43,146 nucleotides of DNA, from assembly GCA_025201705.1 (NCBI GenBank), contig MU616777.1, positions 1 to 43,146 on the forward strand, read 5' to 3'. The notes beneath the pieces were generated by a model that was not told the DNA's origin, made no database searches, and saw nothing but the letters and a program-made list of their open reading frames with translations. This DNA comes from Dissophora ornata (taxonomy: Eukaryota > Mortierellomycota > Mortierellomycetes > Mortierellales > Mortierellaceae). Position numbers and translations under genes: made by a program. Shown piece after piece: positions 24,235 through 34,997 of the stretch (the first letter of the stretch is position 1; the number at the start of each line of letters is the position of its first letter).

Positions 24235-25170
24235 TCAATTGGATTTCGCAACAACGTCAGTTGGTACAGTGACTCCAATGGCCTGGCCAGTGAAGCTGAG
24301 CCATGTTGAGATGTAGCTGTCAAGAAGCGAAGTCTTGGCATCCGAGGTCTGGCTGCCTAGAATCGTTTCCATCAGAGACACGGTCTCGCAGGGGTGCATG
24401 TAAAAGTATGGCACATTTAAGATGGGGTGATCTTGCTGCGAGATGCCTCCGCTTAAACCCGCGTTCCTAATACTGCTTCGCCATTCTTCGGGGACAAGTG
24501 ACCCGTAGATCTCCTCAAGCGAGATTGCCGTGCCATCTATCATTGCCACATTGGGGGATATTGAACCAAAGATATCAAGCAGTTGCTAGCATGCCTGCGA
24601 GACCTAAAAAACTGGCCTGGACAATGGACGCTCTTGCTGTCTTACCTGGACGATATGCATTAAAGTAGAGTACGGGCACTTGGTAGCTTGACGAAAAGAG
24701 AATATGGTATGAGACTGACAGAAAATCGCCAGAGATATCCTGCGAGAGATCTGCTGCTTCCAGGGGCTTGTTTGCCTCTTCGTCAAGGATGTTTCCAAAG
24801 TCTTCGGCTAGATCATCCAAGACCAACTGATCCGTGACACTGACGCTACTCAAGCTCCTTCCACGTGCATTCCGAGGCGACGGTGTTTGACAGTACTTGA
24901 GCTCTGTCATGGCGAGATATCCCTGTAATTGCTGTCCTGCTCTGGGCTAACAGAGAGCCAAGTTTAAAGGAGGATTAATCATGGGAATATAACTTGTATA
25001 GAATAACATCTTTCATTGGACATATGTTCCCATACGCGATATTCAACATAGGCCCACGATGAGTGATGTTCTGCCTGTTTGAGAAATGATTTAATGGCGA
25101 TTTCAAAGTCACTGTAGGAAAGCCGAGCATTGGGAGTCAATGACTCGTTTGATTTGGTTTCTAATGCCAT
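24235..25170 (-). CDS. ATG10: Autophagy E2-like conjugating enzyme ATG10
   Basis: E2-like enzyme that transfers the ubiquitin-like ATG12 from ATG7 to ATG5 during autophagosome formation. Exons 25170-24994, 24922-24646, 24536-24235; 251 residues. Family signatures: GYLAMTELKY, YHILFSSSYQVPVLYFNAYR, an acidic/Ser-rich insert before it, GGISQQDHPILNVPYFYMHP followed by the catalytic cysteine (HPCET, Cys201), and LLDSYISTWLSFTGQAIGV at the end. The second junction (CCA-G|AT-GGC) is firm. At the first, donor 24993 (gttata) is chosen because it keeps the Trp of RVWEH, but a stronger-looking gtatgg donor upstream would also keep frame. It is convergent with ALT and divergent from the TMEM223 gene. 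Confidence 0.9.
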
Positions 25171-25599
25171 TGCTGATGCGCTGATGGGTTCGAAAGTAAA
25201 TGGGTTGACTGAATTGCAGAAGTTGGGAAATGTACGACTCTGGATTTTTTTGGAGGTCGCAAGTCAAAACCCCGTTGAAAGCAGTCTACAGCCTTGCCTC
25301 CCAGACATGAGGGGCGCCTTTCGATAGAAGTCCCTCATAAGAAGTTACTACAGCTAGCATACCCTCCAATTTCACAGGAGCACCATGCCGACCGCGGCAC
25401 ACCTGTACGCGAGTTTGGTGGCGTAAGGCTGTCGCCATCATCCTGCCGCACAAAGGCGGTTCGAACCTTATTGAAGCATTTCGCGACGCGCGCGTTTTGT
25501 AATGCAATCACAGTCACTTGCGTGCATGAAACCGATCTCGAACAAATACCGGAAAGACGGAACTCATCACCCTCCATTCCGCCATTCTAATAGCCCATC
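25171..25599. promoter_or_regulatory. Bidirectional promoter region, ATG10 / TMEM223
   Basis: 429 bp between divergent start codons. It includes a perfect 10-bp palindrome ggttcgaacc at 25458-25467 that resembles a tRNA T-loop, but no tRNA fold exists around it. No TATA box is evident. Confidence 0.45.
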
Positions 25600-26736
25600 A
25601 TGAACAGGATCCAGCCTCTCGCTTCAATAGCGCTGTGCTTCAGGAAAATACCCAATGCCTCTACAGGACTCGGCTTGTCCCACGGCAGCTCCTTCTCGTC
25701 GTTCCGTTTCTACGCCTCGGGTGGAGCTTCCAAAAAGTCGCCTTTCAAGTACTCGCACCCAGACTCGAAGAGCAAGACCGCAGTACCTTCGCCTACATCT
25801 CTCGCCACCTCTGCAGCACCTGCCACAGCTACGACAGCTACCACTGTAGCGGCAAGGGAATCGGGATCAAAGTTGAAGAGAGGCAGCGGATCAGCTACTA
25901 ATTTCTCGCGCACGCTCGCAGACATGTGCACTAAACAGTACGTCCAGCGATCTAGAGCGATCCCCTTACTCAGATTCCAACTTTCAAAGGAATGCGAATT
26001 GCGATTGATATGGCTGTAATAACCTTCGTCATTGTCTTTACTTTACGAAGGGATGTTCTGTTCTATGAACCGCCAGCAACACTCCACAAGACCTTCTTGC
26101 TCGCCTATGTGACCGCAGGTCTTCAATTAGTCTTTTGGGGCAATGTAGCTCAGTATGCCTTTACACATTATACCGACAACCCGATCTTCATGGCAACTCA
26201 GCCCCAACCTCCTGCCTTACCATTGCCAGGAACAGAAGGAATCGAGTCGACGGAGGTACCATTGGCGCCGCTGAGGAAGCGGATTATTATCTCGGCAGGG
26301 TTGATTGGCACGGGAATTGTGATTGCATTCGGTATCTGTGCTATCCCTTGGAGGTAGGAGATACACACGTTTTGTTTTATTTTCTTCCGCAACTTGTAAA
26401 TGCTGTGTTGGGTTCATGTCTCTTACAATTTGACCGAATTGCAATCGTAGGTATGTCACCAAGTTGACGTTTCTGAGGGGCGGAACGCAAGTTAGGATCG
26501 AGACTGGGCGCAAGTTCCCTAGCGGATATCACCGCGTCTATCCGATTCAGGATATGCAGTGTCGTCAACAGCTCGTCACGAATGTAGGACCTCAGGGAAC
26601 TTCGCCTGTGAAGGAGGGTAGTAGTGCGCATATTATGCTCGGAAGTAAAAAGGAGCGCATGGCGTTTTTTGTCGATAGACGTGGCACCTTCAAGGATGCA
26701 CCTCTTTGGGACAAGGTGTTCCATAGACCCTATTGA
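25600..26736 (+). CDS. TMEM223: TMEM223-like mitochondrial inner-membrane protein
   Basis: In humans TMEM223 is an inner-membrane protein linked to mitochondrial translation and complex IV assembly. Exons 25600-25937, 26051-26353, 26451-26736; 308 residues. Residues 1 to ~35 look like a presequence (Arg/Ser-rich, no acidic residues), followed by a Ser/Ala/Thr-rich linker. The conserved body starts at DVLFYEPP (~114), a signature shared with animal TMEM223, followed by membrane helix 1 (FLLAYVTAGLQLVFWGNVAQ), helix 2 (RIIISAGLIGTGIVIAFGIC) and the soluble C-terminal module (LTFLRGGTQVRIET, FFVDRRGTFKDAPLWD). Helix spacing and the closing DRRGTF match the animal protein. AATAAA is at 26746-26751. 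Assignment is by remembered family pattern; function in fungi is inferred. Confidence 0.82.
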
Positions 26737-27495
26737 AGGGAATGAAATAAAATTGTGCATCAAATTCCGCATTTGCAAGTCCATAGACACCTTCTAGCTG
26801 GAAAATAATGCGTATGTGAACCTTCACTGACTGACGCAATTTCCATGCCTGCGATGGTTCTACTTGTTGCGATCAATACATATCTCTTGCAAGACTCAAT
26901 ACCACTATCATACATGGGCCTGTTTTATTCTTGCTCCTCGGGGCCATGAAGTTCTGAAAGCAAAAACCGATATCTCTCGTGAGTTTTTAGCTTCGACGAT
27001 TTTTTTATATTTTATTTATTTATGCATGATCATCTGTACCTCCTTTACCTCTGCAATTAACCCTCCACCACTTGAAATCACAACTTCGATGGATGTATAT
27101 CAGCGCTGAACATGCTCACGTTTGGACTGACGGTAACAAGAAGCATTAAACAGCACGCCCTCTCCTCCAGAGACACGATTCGAAGAATGAGATTATACTG
27201 CACCAGCTAGGGTATTCTCCTCACGGTTTTCTGTTCTAGTTGTGCGCTCGGGCTAGGATACCCTAGTCAATGCATCAACAAACAACCGCTACCGCAGCCG
27301 TGCATCAAAAATCACTGCAATGTTGGTTCTTTTGGATCAAAGGCACAGGGGCTATTTACGGCAACGCGCCTAAAAGTGACACGCATCTGTTTCTCAAGGC
27401 GCGATTTCCATGTAACTGATGCTTTATTCGCGAGCAAAAAAAGTGTATCTCTCCCTTTGTTGATTTTCCACCTCTCTTTGTGTGATTTTACGCCT
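26737..27495. other. Convergent intergenic region, TMEM223 / MDM12
   Basis: Two 3' flanks. It holds AATAAA for the left gene (26746-26751), TTTATT (AATAAA on the minus strand) at 27423-27428 for MDM12, an AT-rich stretch near 27000-27025 and an inverted repeat with 9-bp arms (27207-27215 and 27258-27266). Nothing coding is supported. Confidence 0.5.
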
Positions 27496-29936
27496 CTATT
27501 GACGTCTATAGCTCAAGTTTTGTGTTGTAGAAGTATTGGACCGAGCTCGAAGAGAAGATGATGCCTCTCTTCCCATGCCACTCTGCACTGACCTACTGGC
27601 ACTCGTTGCTGTCGAGGACGCTGCAGATCCGCGTGAGGGCGATGCATGGGTATTACTGCCATGCACCTCCGATGTTGCTCTTGCTCTATGGCGGGCTGTA
27701 GTGGTTGACGCTGCTGCAGACGAAGAAGGCATCGGAGACACACCTCCCAGTGGCGGTGGTGGTGGTGGTGGCGGTGCGCGTACAAGTTCGATCGAGTGGT
27801 AACTGGGATAAACAAAGTCTTCTGTGATAAACTTTCGCAGCTGCTCGACTACAAAGCGTTCAATCTTGCCTACATTCTTCAACACGGCTAAAAACATCAA
27901 CATAGATCAACGGACAAAACAGGTCAACAATTGACATTGCACCTTGATATTCTACGTTTCATTTTGGAAGATAAATAAACGAAATAATCGTGACAATATC
28001 CGTACCTTGTTTCTGCTCCTCGCCAACTTGGGATTCGACCCGCACGTTTGGTAGGATACTAGCATGGTGCAAATTCGTAAAGCAATCGTCAGAGGGGGTA
28101 CGTCCAACGCTGGAGGTCATGGGCAAGCCAAGACATATGCCCCGCTCTAAACAGCCACAGCTGGAATACCTTTCATTGGGATCTTCTGGTTCTAGAAAGC
28201 ACACATTGACGTGGTCGCGCAAGTACGCCATCAGCACCTTGGCTACGTTGGACAAAAAAAAAAGAGGAGACAATTAGATTCGCCGTGAAATTGTATCTAT
28301 TGATGCGCAAAAGTACAGCTTCCTCACCTTTAAAAGAAAATCCGGTGATGACTAGTTTTACTGGGAGTGCCAAAAACGCAAAAGTCGGATAGTTGAGAAG
28401 CAGCTCCGTCTCTACCGTGAATCCCATCTGTCCCTGATACTGCACGGAAAGCAATAGCTGGATATCGTTTTCGTGTCGTTTTGATGGTAGTGGGGGTGGG
28501 GAATACGACGCCGGTGTCCTTGGCTCGCCTCGGCCATACCCGCCCCTTCCATCCCCACGTCTCCTCCGTCTCCGCTTATCCAAATTCCTATTGTCTCGCC
28601 CTGGTCGTTCTGGATGCTGATCATGCAGGCGTATACTACTGCTTCGACTCCTCTGATCGCCTTGAATAGACCTTTCCGATTGGGATCCATTTCTACTGCT
28701 ACCTGTCGCGTTGTCCAAATCCTTTAGTTGATCAACGACCTTGGGAAGATGAGTAAACGCATCAAAGCTCAACGTCTCTACGGGAGACAAAAATAACGCA
28801 GGGTTGTCATGGTCCTGATCCCTATTCTGTAATTCGCTCATCAAGGCTCCCGGTCTTTCGTTGGTCAAGGTCGTATGAAGTTCATCCCCAGTTGATTCAG
28901 AGAAACTTTGCCGCCGTGAAAATGCCAGTGTCGGTGACTCAAACCCCCGGGGAGTACTGGGAATAGTCCTGGATGGCGTCCCGGTTCTTAATCCCAGCAC
29001 CGAAGCGGAGGTCCCAGTGGAGACCATGCCTGGCAGATCATGGAAGTGGAGTTGCGTCGGGGTCGCTGCTGTGGACGGGGAGCTGTAAAAGGAGGCGGCT
29101 GAGAGTGGCCGCGTTGCTGTTCGGTTTTGCATGACCGTGGACAGGACTGAACCCGCGCTTGATCCAATACCTGCACCAAGCCCAAGCCCAAGCCCACCGC
29201 TCATGTTTCCATTGGGTCCGCTTGGTGTTGACGGGAAAAGAGAGGCGCCAAGCTGTGGGTTGTGAGATAGCTCTGGCCCTGCTGACACTGATCTTGATGA
29301 TACCATGTTCGAAGGCTCCAGGTTCATATTCTTCATTCCATGGTAAATGGTGGAATTTCCTTGGGTATAAAAGGCCTCGCTCTCAATGTCATCGTCTGAC
29401 GCGTTGTCATCCCTGTAAAGCACCCTGTCGCGACGACTGCCTTGGAGCTCTTCCTTGAGAGAATCGCTGCTGCTGCTTTCATCGAGCCTCTGCGCACCTT
29501 GCTGTCTACGCAACCATGCCTCGGTCTCCAGCTGCTCTCCTTCCTCAAATGCAACAGATTGAAGGTATTCGATATCATCGCCTTCGCCCACCATGACAAT
29601 ACTTCCATCTGGCGAATAAGAGTAGCCGTCCTCATATTCTCCTTCATCTCCACTTGCAAGTTCGTCTTCGTCCATACTCTCACCTCCTCCTGCTTCAGCT
29701 GCCTCCTGTGCCAGTCGTGCTTCCTCCTGGTCCATGTGAATATACCACTCCTCCAGCGGATCTGTTACATCTAGAACTGTGATAGACGGTGGTGTGGACC
29801 CAAAGCGGAACTTTGAGACTGCGATGTTGCCCATAAACGATGGTTTGGGGATCCGCTGGAAATGGGCGTGGATCATGCCCTCAATCTGGAGCGCTACTTC
29901 GTCATCGAGTTTGTCCCAATCAAATTCAAAGGACAT
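27496..29936 (-). CDS. MDM12: ERMES complex subunit Mdm12 (SMP lipid-transfer domain)
   Basis: Soluble subunit of the ER-mitochondria encounter structure; its SMP domain carries phospholipid between the membranes together with Mmm1 and Mdm34. Exons 29936-28328, 28242-28006, 27887-27496; 745 residues. The N-terminus MSFEFDWDKLDDEVALQIEG and the following PKPSFMGNIAVSKFRFG are classic Mdm12; the C-terminal half of the SMP (QLLLSVQYQGQMGFTVETEL, PVKLVITGFSFK, ILPNVRVESQVGEEQK, VGKIERFVVEQLRKFI) is also intact. Between them, about residues 90-490 are an acidic then Ser/Gly/Pro-rich disordered insert, far larger than in yeast (271 residues in total). A Pro8 run and a Ser/Thr tail end the protein. 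An in-frame ATG at 30119 would add 61 residues, but the family normally begins at MSF. Confidence 0.93.
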
Positions 29937-31711
29937 TGTTATGGATCGAGTTGAATCGACAAGGGAATATCGCCAAGGCGAGCCACTACCGTAGCTCTGC
30001 GTCAAAAAGGTTTGTTGCTTGCGTGCGCTTCCTTTTCTTCCTCGCTCTGTTGATGCTGAGGACGAGAAATGGTTTCGAGTGTAAAGCGTCGAATGTCGAG
30101 TCCCCCTCGCTGTGCTCATTTTTATTTTTTATTTTTTTTGACCGGTCACTGACTGCACCCAAAAGGGATGTTTTTTCCCTGCTTTGCCCATGTCAACCAA
30201 CACTCGCACAGACAGGGGCGGAGAACAGAACCTGACCACCAAAGCCCCCCTGCAACTATTCATGGCCAGACGCGAGCCGTCAATGCGTGAAAGCGAGACA
30301 AGAATGCGCCTACATATGAGCACTGACATGACGCTGTATAATAGCAAACTGACTTCTTACCGCCAATTGCTTTCGTAATAGAGCGCTTCTCTACACGTCA
30401 AAGCACATGTATGGTCGCCTCTTAATTCAGTGTTGTTGATTTTTTTATTGCATACTGCATGAAAACCGCCAGAGCAGACCCCGTATCCAGCTCGAAGATG
30501 GGATTTCTTCTTCTTTCTGACGCTGCATTGGAGCACTGTAAAAAGGCTTCATGGCGACAATCTGATTTTCCACGTGGGAAAATCGAACCTAGCAAGGAGC
30601 TGTCATGCCTCCCCTGGAACCCATAATTCCATGAGATAATTACGAATGCAATAGTTTAGGAGCCTTTTGACAGTTAGGGAAAGTTTAGTCCAGTCAAAGG
30701 AATAAAATTATCCACCCGCAGGCTCAATTAGCAAAGAAGACCAACAACGACGCTAAACTGCAAATGAAGGTTACTCAAGCATGTCTAGACAACCATCCGG
30801 ATGAATTGGCATCGAGTTAACAAGTCCAGGCGCCTCGTTACTTCCTGTTTCTGATAAGCGTTGTACCCTTTCCTTCTCTCCGACCCTGCAGGCATGTCAT
30901 TCATGTGGCTATGATAGGTGCGCCTCTCTCCGCCTGTTAGATTTACTCAGCCCCGGTTTCGTAATGCTGATACCAATCATGGGGCGTGCCAGGTGTTCGG
31001 AGATGACCACCACTCATGGCTTTTCTCTAACCCGTACGCCTTCCCCCCTGTCGCACTCTAACATTAAGAGTGGGCTTTGAACAGCAGAGGAGTTGTCGAT
31101 GCAGCTGGGCAGTGCTCCTTTGAATGACAAACCATTATTAAAAACGTCTGCATTCCTTGAGTTCCATCTGTGATTTGTGTGCTCTCAGTTTTCCGGCCTC
31201 GACTCCTGGGGTAATAAAGGAGTGTGCGGATTTCTACCTCCGAGCATCCTCGGAGTAACTCTCTTTTTTTCCAGGTACGTACAACAGCTCTGGACATCCC
31301 TCGGTTCTCGCACTATTTCTTTCCCTGGAAAGAGCCTGATTGTCGAAACAGATGGTGATGTCGGTTGGTTTCATTATTATCTATTCAGTCTCGGATTGGT
31401 CGCCCCTTTGTTTTGTATTGTGTTTATTGAGTCCTGGTTTCTGGGTGAGCCATTCAATTGTCCGAATGTCGTTGTTATGCTTTTTGGCAAGCGAACCTCG
31501 CCCGACTGGTGGCCCTGGCCCTGAGTAGGGCTAATTTCTCCGGACCATGTATAAAACGTCGAGTGCGAGCACCTTCCTTTTCTCTTTTTCCATCTCGTTC
31601 TTCACCATAAACCCACGCCCTATAGTGTTGTTATCCCCAGCACTCCATCCAATACACCGCCCCGACTCTTTGCATCCTTCTCCTAAACGACTCTCCTCTT
31701 TCTCGACCAAG
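29937..31711. promoter_or_regulatory. Divergent intergenic region, MDM12 / secreted His-brace protein
   Basis: 1.8 kb without a supportable gene; the plus-strand 115-codon frame at 31177-31524 has no domain. It contains an E-box CACGTG at 30571-30576 flanked by inverted GATTTTC/GAAAATC arms (30564-30584), a hairpin-like inverted repeat with CCG-N8-CGG core at 31238-31255, and a TATA box at 31550-31556 for the right-hand gene. Confidence 0.5.
31550..31556 (+). promoter_or_regulatory. TATA box of the secreted His-brace gene
   Basis: TATAAAA lies 162 bp before the ATG and is followed by a pyrimidine-rich leader ending in tcgaccaag before the start codon. This arrangement suits a strongly or conditionally expressed secreted-protein gene. 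Confidence 0.7.
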
Positions 31712-33056
31712 ATGTTCATTCGCACCACAATCATCGCCTCTGCGGCTCTTGCTCTCCTTGCCTCGATGACCGAGGCCCACTCTTGGGCTGACTGCATCGA
31801 CTGGCGCTTTAACGACCCTGCAAAGCCAGGTAATGCCTATTCCTCCTATCCATTTTTTATTCCTCCTCGGTCACACATTATTTTCCCGAGCATCTGGCGC
31901 TTCGCCAACATCTCTCTACCCCCTACACTGCATCACTACAGTTTTCCTAGTTTTTTTTTATTCTTGAAGTCTTCGGCTGTACATTGGGCATAGCCGTTAC
32001 CCCTATTGTTTTTGCCCTTTCCCCCTATCTCTTCACTGTAGCCGCTGGGGCTGATTGGAGGAACCATGTTCAATTCAACACCAGCCTCCTTTCGTAATCA
32101 ATACCCCGCCTGGTTTGTTTCGCATCATCATTGTTGTGTGGTATGATCAGGTCTCACTTTTGTTTTAGTGGCGTATTCCGTTGGTGGATGATAACAAGAA
32201 TTGCCTCATTCGGACCAAGAAACAACATGGTGTTTGGGATGCCTGGCCCCCTGTTTCTCAGTCATTGTTGGTTTTTTTTTCACTTTTTTGCAGCGGTTGT
32301 GGACATTTAGCTGTTAGAAGTGTGATCTTAGATCATAAGGCAGACCGTGATGCTCTCAAATCACATTCTTTTGTCGCCATCCGACCCTAACCCAAGTTCT
32401 GTGCGATTTTTGTCTTTTTTTCTTTAGGCTACGGTGCCAACGACGGAAAGTGCTATGGCTGGGCTCGCAAGTACCCTATCCACTCTGGCATGGCCTTTGG
32501 AACTCTCGACAATGCCGACCCCAACAGACATTATCAACAGAACCCTGCGGACTTCACCCCTTGCTCCGATGGTAAACACGGTAGAGAACCTGGTTCAGAT
32601 GAGACCCGCCAGAACCCCGTCACGAAGGCCTACGGAGGCCAGTGGGGTGCTATGGCGTCTACCACTGCTGGCTCGCAGATGTGTGTCCGTTGGCCAGCCA
32701 AAAACCACGCTGTGAAGGATGAGCCCAATAACCCGGTATACATCAACATGCCTCAGACCCTTCTGAGTAAGGACCCCGACCAGAAGACGTTCATGAATGC
32801 GACCATTGCACAGCTCAAGTACAAGAACTGCAACTTTATCTCCAGCACGGACTTCACCCCTTGCGGTGGATGCTTCACCGTCCCTAAAACGCTACAGACT
32901 GGCACATATGTCGTTCAGTGGCGCTGGATGTTGAACCAAGATGAGTGGTACACCTCTTGCTGGGATGTTGCTGTTACTGGCACTTCCGCAAGCAACACCA
33001 CTGGCACTTCTCTCGGCAGCCAGACCTCTGTCTTCGCTGATCTTGCCGAGGACTAA
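31712..33056 (+). CDS. Secreted His-brace (LPMO-like) copper protein
   Basis: Exons 31712-31829 and 32428-33056; 248 residues. A signal peptide (residues 1-22, cleavage at MTEA|HSW) leaves histidine as the first mature residue, the hallmark of lytic polysaccharide monooxygenases and related copper proteins. A second candidate copper ligand is His133 in RWPAKNHAV, and Tyr214 in DEWYTSCWDVAV is placed like the axial aromatic near the end of the LPMO core. Eight cysteines (28, 48, 85, 125, 174, 185, 188, 217) could form four disulfides. The C-terminal strands (CGGCFTVPKTLQTGTYVVQW) resemble AA15/chitin-binding LPMO cores, but I cannot place it in a defined AA family. A Ser/Thr tail ends the protein; no GPI signal or binding module. 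The intron is long (598 bp). AATAAA is at 33093-33098. Substrate unknown; oxidative activity is inference. Confidence 0.68.
31830..32427 (+). other. Long intron of the secreted His-brace gene
   Basis: Donor CCA-G|gtaatg and acceptor tctttag|GC join the signal peptide/His1 exon to the rest of the catalytic domain. The intron is T-rich and, at 598 bp, well above the 75-125 bp norm. No internal exon in frame was found. Confidence 0.75.
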
Positions 33057-33251
33057 GAAGCCCCTTTCCCGTGACCAACAAAATATAGCAAAAATAAAAA
33101 AGACGAGTAGGCTGGCCCTCAACTCTATTTTTCTGCAACAACTGTGCCACCAACGCAGCACTTGAAATAAAAAGCAGTCGTCCTGGGGACTTCTCACTGC
33201 ACATTGTCACTTCCACAACACGCTTCCCTCATTCACGACCACGACTTGACA

Positions 33252-34830
33252 ATGTCCTCCAGCAGTTACAACAACAATCAGTCCTCACCGGGAGGAGGAG
33301 AGGAAGGAAGGAGTAGCGCGATTTCGGACATGGAACTAGAACAGCGACTGGCCAAACTCAAAGAGACAGGAGCTGCTGCCATGCCTTCAAGGTATGTAGC
33401 GACTACACCGCTCAAGCTTCTCTTCGCTCCCTTTCCTCGGCCTGCTTCTCTATTGCAAATATATGCTTTGTTTTTGATACCACTCCTTCAATTGCTCAAG
33501 AGCCCTGGCCTAGAAACTCACTGGTTCCTCCTCATCCTCATGTTTCGCGATTTATTTATTTTTTGGGCTGTTAGCGACCACGAGCTTGCGACACACTTCT
33601 CAAAGGTCTTTGGCCACTCGCCTGCGGCGACGCATCTCAGCCCAACGTTCGATCACCCTATTCACCAGCAAGGCGCTGACAACTTCGCCACCGGCGGTGA
33701 TGCGAATATGACACGATCAGCATCGGAAGCAGCGACTTCGCAAAGATCGATGCCTTCGTACTTCATACCCAAGAGCTCCGAACTTGGCCAAGACGAGGTA
33801 GACTATAAATGGAGCTTGGCATAAAAGGGAAATGTTCTGCGATATGCTCGTATCTGCTCTTTCCCCCTTACTCTCTATACTCTTTGACCATGGACCAACG
33901 TTCCAGATCGACAGGATCTTGGCCGATTCTCAGGACCTCCTCGTCGACGGAGACGATGATGACGACCTCGGATTCCTCGACGATGTGCTCAGTCCGAGCG
34001 AGACTCAGCAACTCAAAGCAGCACTGGATGGTGACAGAAAGAAATCGGGTGAGCAGGAACTCAGCAGCGTCACACAAGATCTGGAACGGACTCTGTCAAA
34101 GTTCTTGCAGACCCATCAACCCCCTCCTACAGCTTATCATGATTCTGCAGCTGCGGAGAGCGAGGGAGAGGGGTCAGCACAGGGAAAGGTTTTTGGAGAT
34201 CAGTTGGATAGGATGGGTGCGGACGGCATGTCGATCTCCTCAACGATGACCGGCCGCGATAGGTTCAATGCTGACGATGATGATGAGATGTCTAGACTGA
34301 TCACACAAGTCAGAGAGGAACATCAGTTAGAAGCGAAATATGGCAACCTGGACGAAGCAAGATTGAAGGAGCTCAGCCGAAGACATGAGGAGCTGAAAAA
34401 GGGAATTCAAGGATTGTCATCAGTTCAATCAAGAGCCGCCAGTCAGAGTGTCGATACTAGCAGCAGTCTAGGGCCGCCTCCAGCCGCTGTTGGCTTGGAC
34501 GAGCTGCGGTTAGGTGGAGGCGGCGGTGGAGGTTACGATGATGACGATCCAGACAACTGGTGCTGTAAGTTTTAAAGAGCTTTTTTTTTTTTTTTTGAAC
34601 TGGTGAACCTTCACATGCATCATGTTTAAAAGAACGGAAGAAAGAGTAACCTCCATATGTTTTTATGCTTTCTAGGTGTATGCAATGAAGATGCGACGTG
34701 GGTATGCCCAGGCTGCGATAATGACAACTATTGCGAAGTGTGTTTCCGAGAGAGTCATATTGGGCCAGATGCAGACTGGGAGATGAAGAAACATCGTCCG
34801 CGTCCCTTTGTGAAGGCAAGAGCCAAATAA
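33252..34830 (+). CDS. ANCHR/ZFYVE19-like protein: MIM1 motif plus C-terminal B-box-like zinc finger
   Basis: Human ANCHR (ZFYVE19) holds the ATPase VPS4 at the midbody to delay abscission (NoCut checkpoint). Exons 33252-33391, 33575-33797, 33907-34564, 34676-34830; 391 residues. DMELEQRLAKLK (26-37) fits the MIM1 pattern LxxRLxxLK that binds MIT domains of VPS4. A central acidic region, a coiled-coil-prone segment (LITQVREEHQLEAKYGNLDE) and a Gly-rich linker follow. The C-terminal NWCCVCNEDATWVCPGC, DNDNYCEVCFRESH and EMKKHRPRPF form a Cys/His zinc-binding module very like the ANCHR C-terminus. The N-terminal FYVE finger of the human protein is absent. Only 195 bp separate it from the upstream gene's stop. 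The 3' end overlaps AATAAA (34826-34831). Family call from pattern; cellular role inferred. Confidence 0.75.
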
Positions 34831-34997
34831 ATAGAATATTGTGTAATAGTGTAATAGTGTTGCAGTAGTGTTGTAGTGTTGTATATGAAATGCCATGCTG
34901 TGTGGTATAATGTATAATCCTCTGCGGAAGAAATGGTTCAGTCCGGCGCAAATTAAATAGAATATGATCAATGTAGAGCTTTAGAGCAGGACTTTGA

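Noticed and set aside
25458..25467. tRNA-like T-loop/B-box ggttcgaacc
   Set aside because: No T-stem pairing, no A-box at the right distance and no acceptor stem; just a 10-bp palindrome.
30117..30119. Upstream in-frame ATG for MDM12
   Set aside because: Would add 61 Arg/Ser-rich residues before MSFEFDWDKL, whereas Mdm12 proteins begin at that motif; kept only as an alternative.
31177..31524. Plus-strand 115-codon frame before the secreted gene
   Set aside because: Trp/Phe-rich without family resemblance; sits immediately upstream of the TATA box and contains the inverted repeat.
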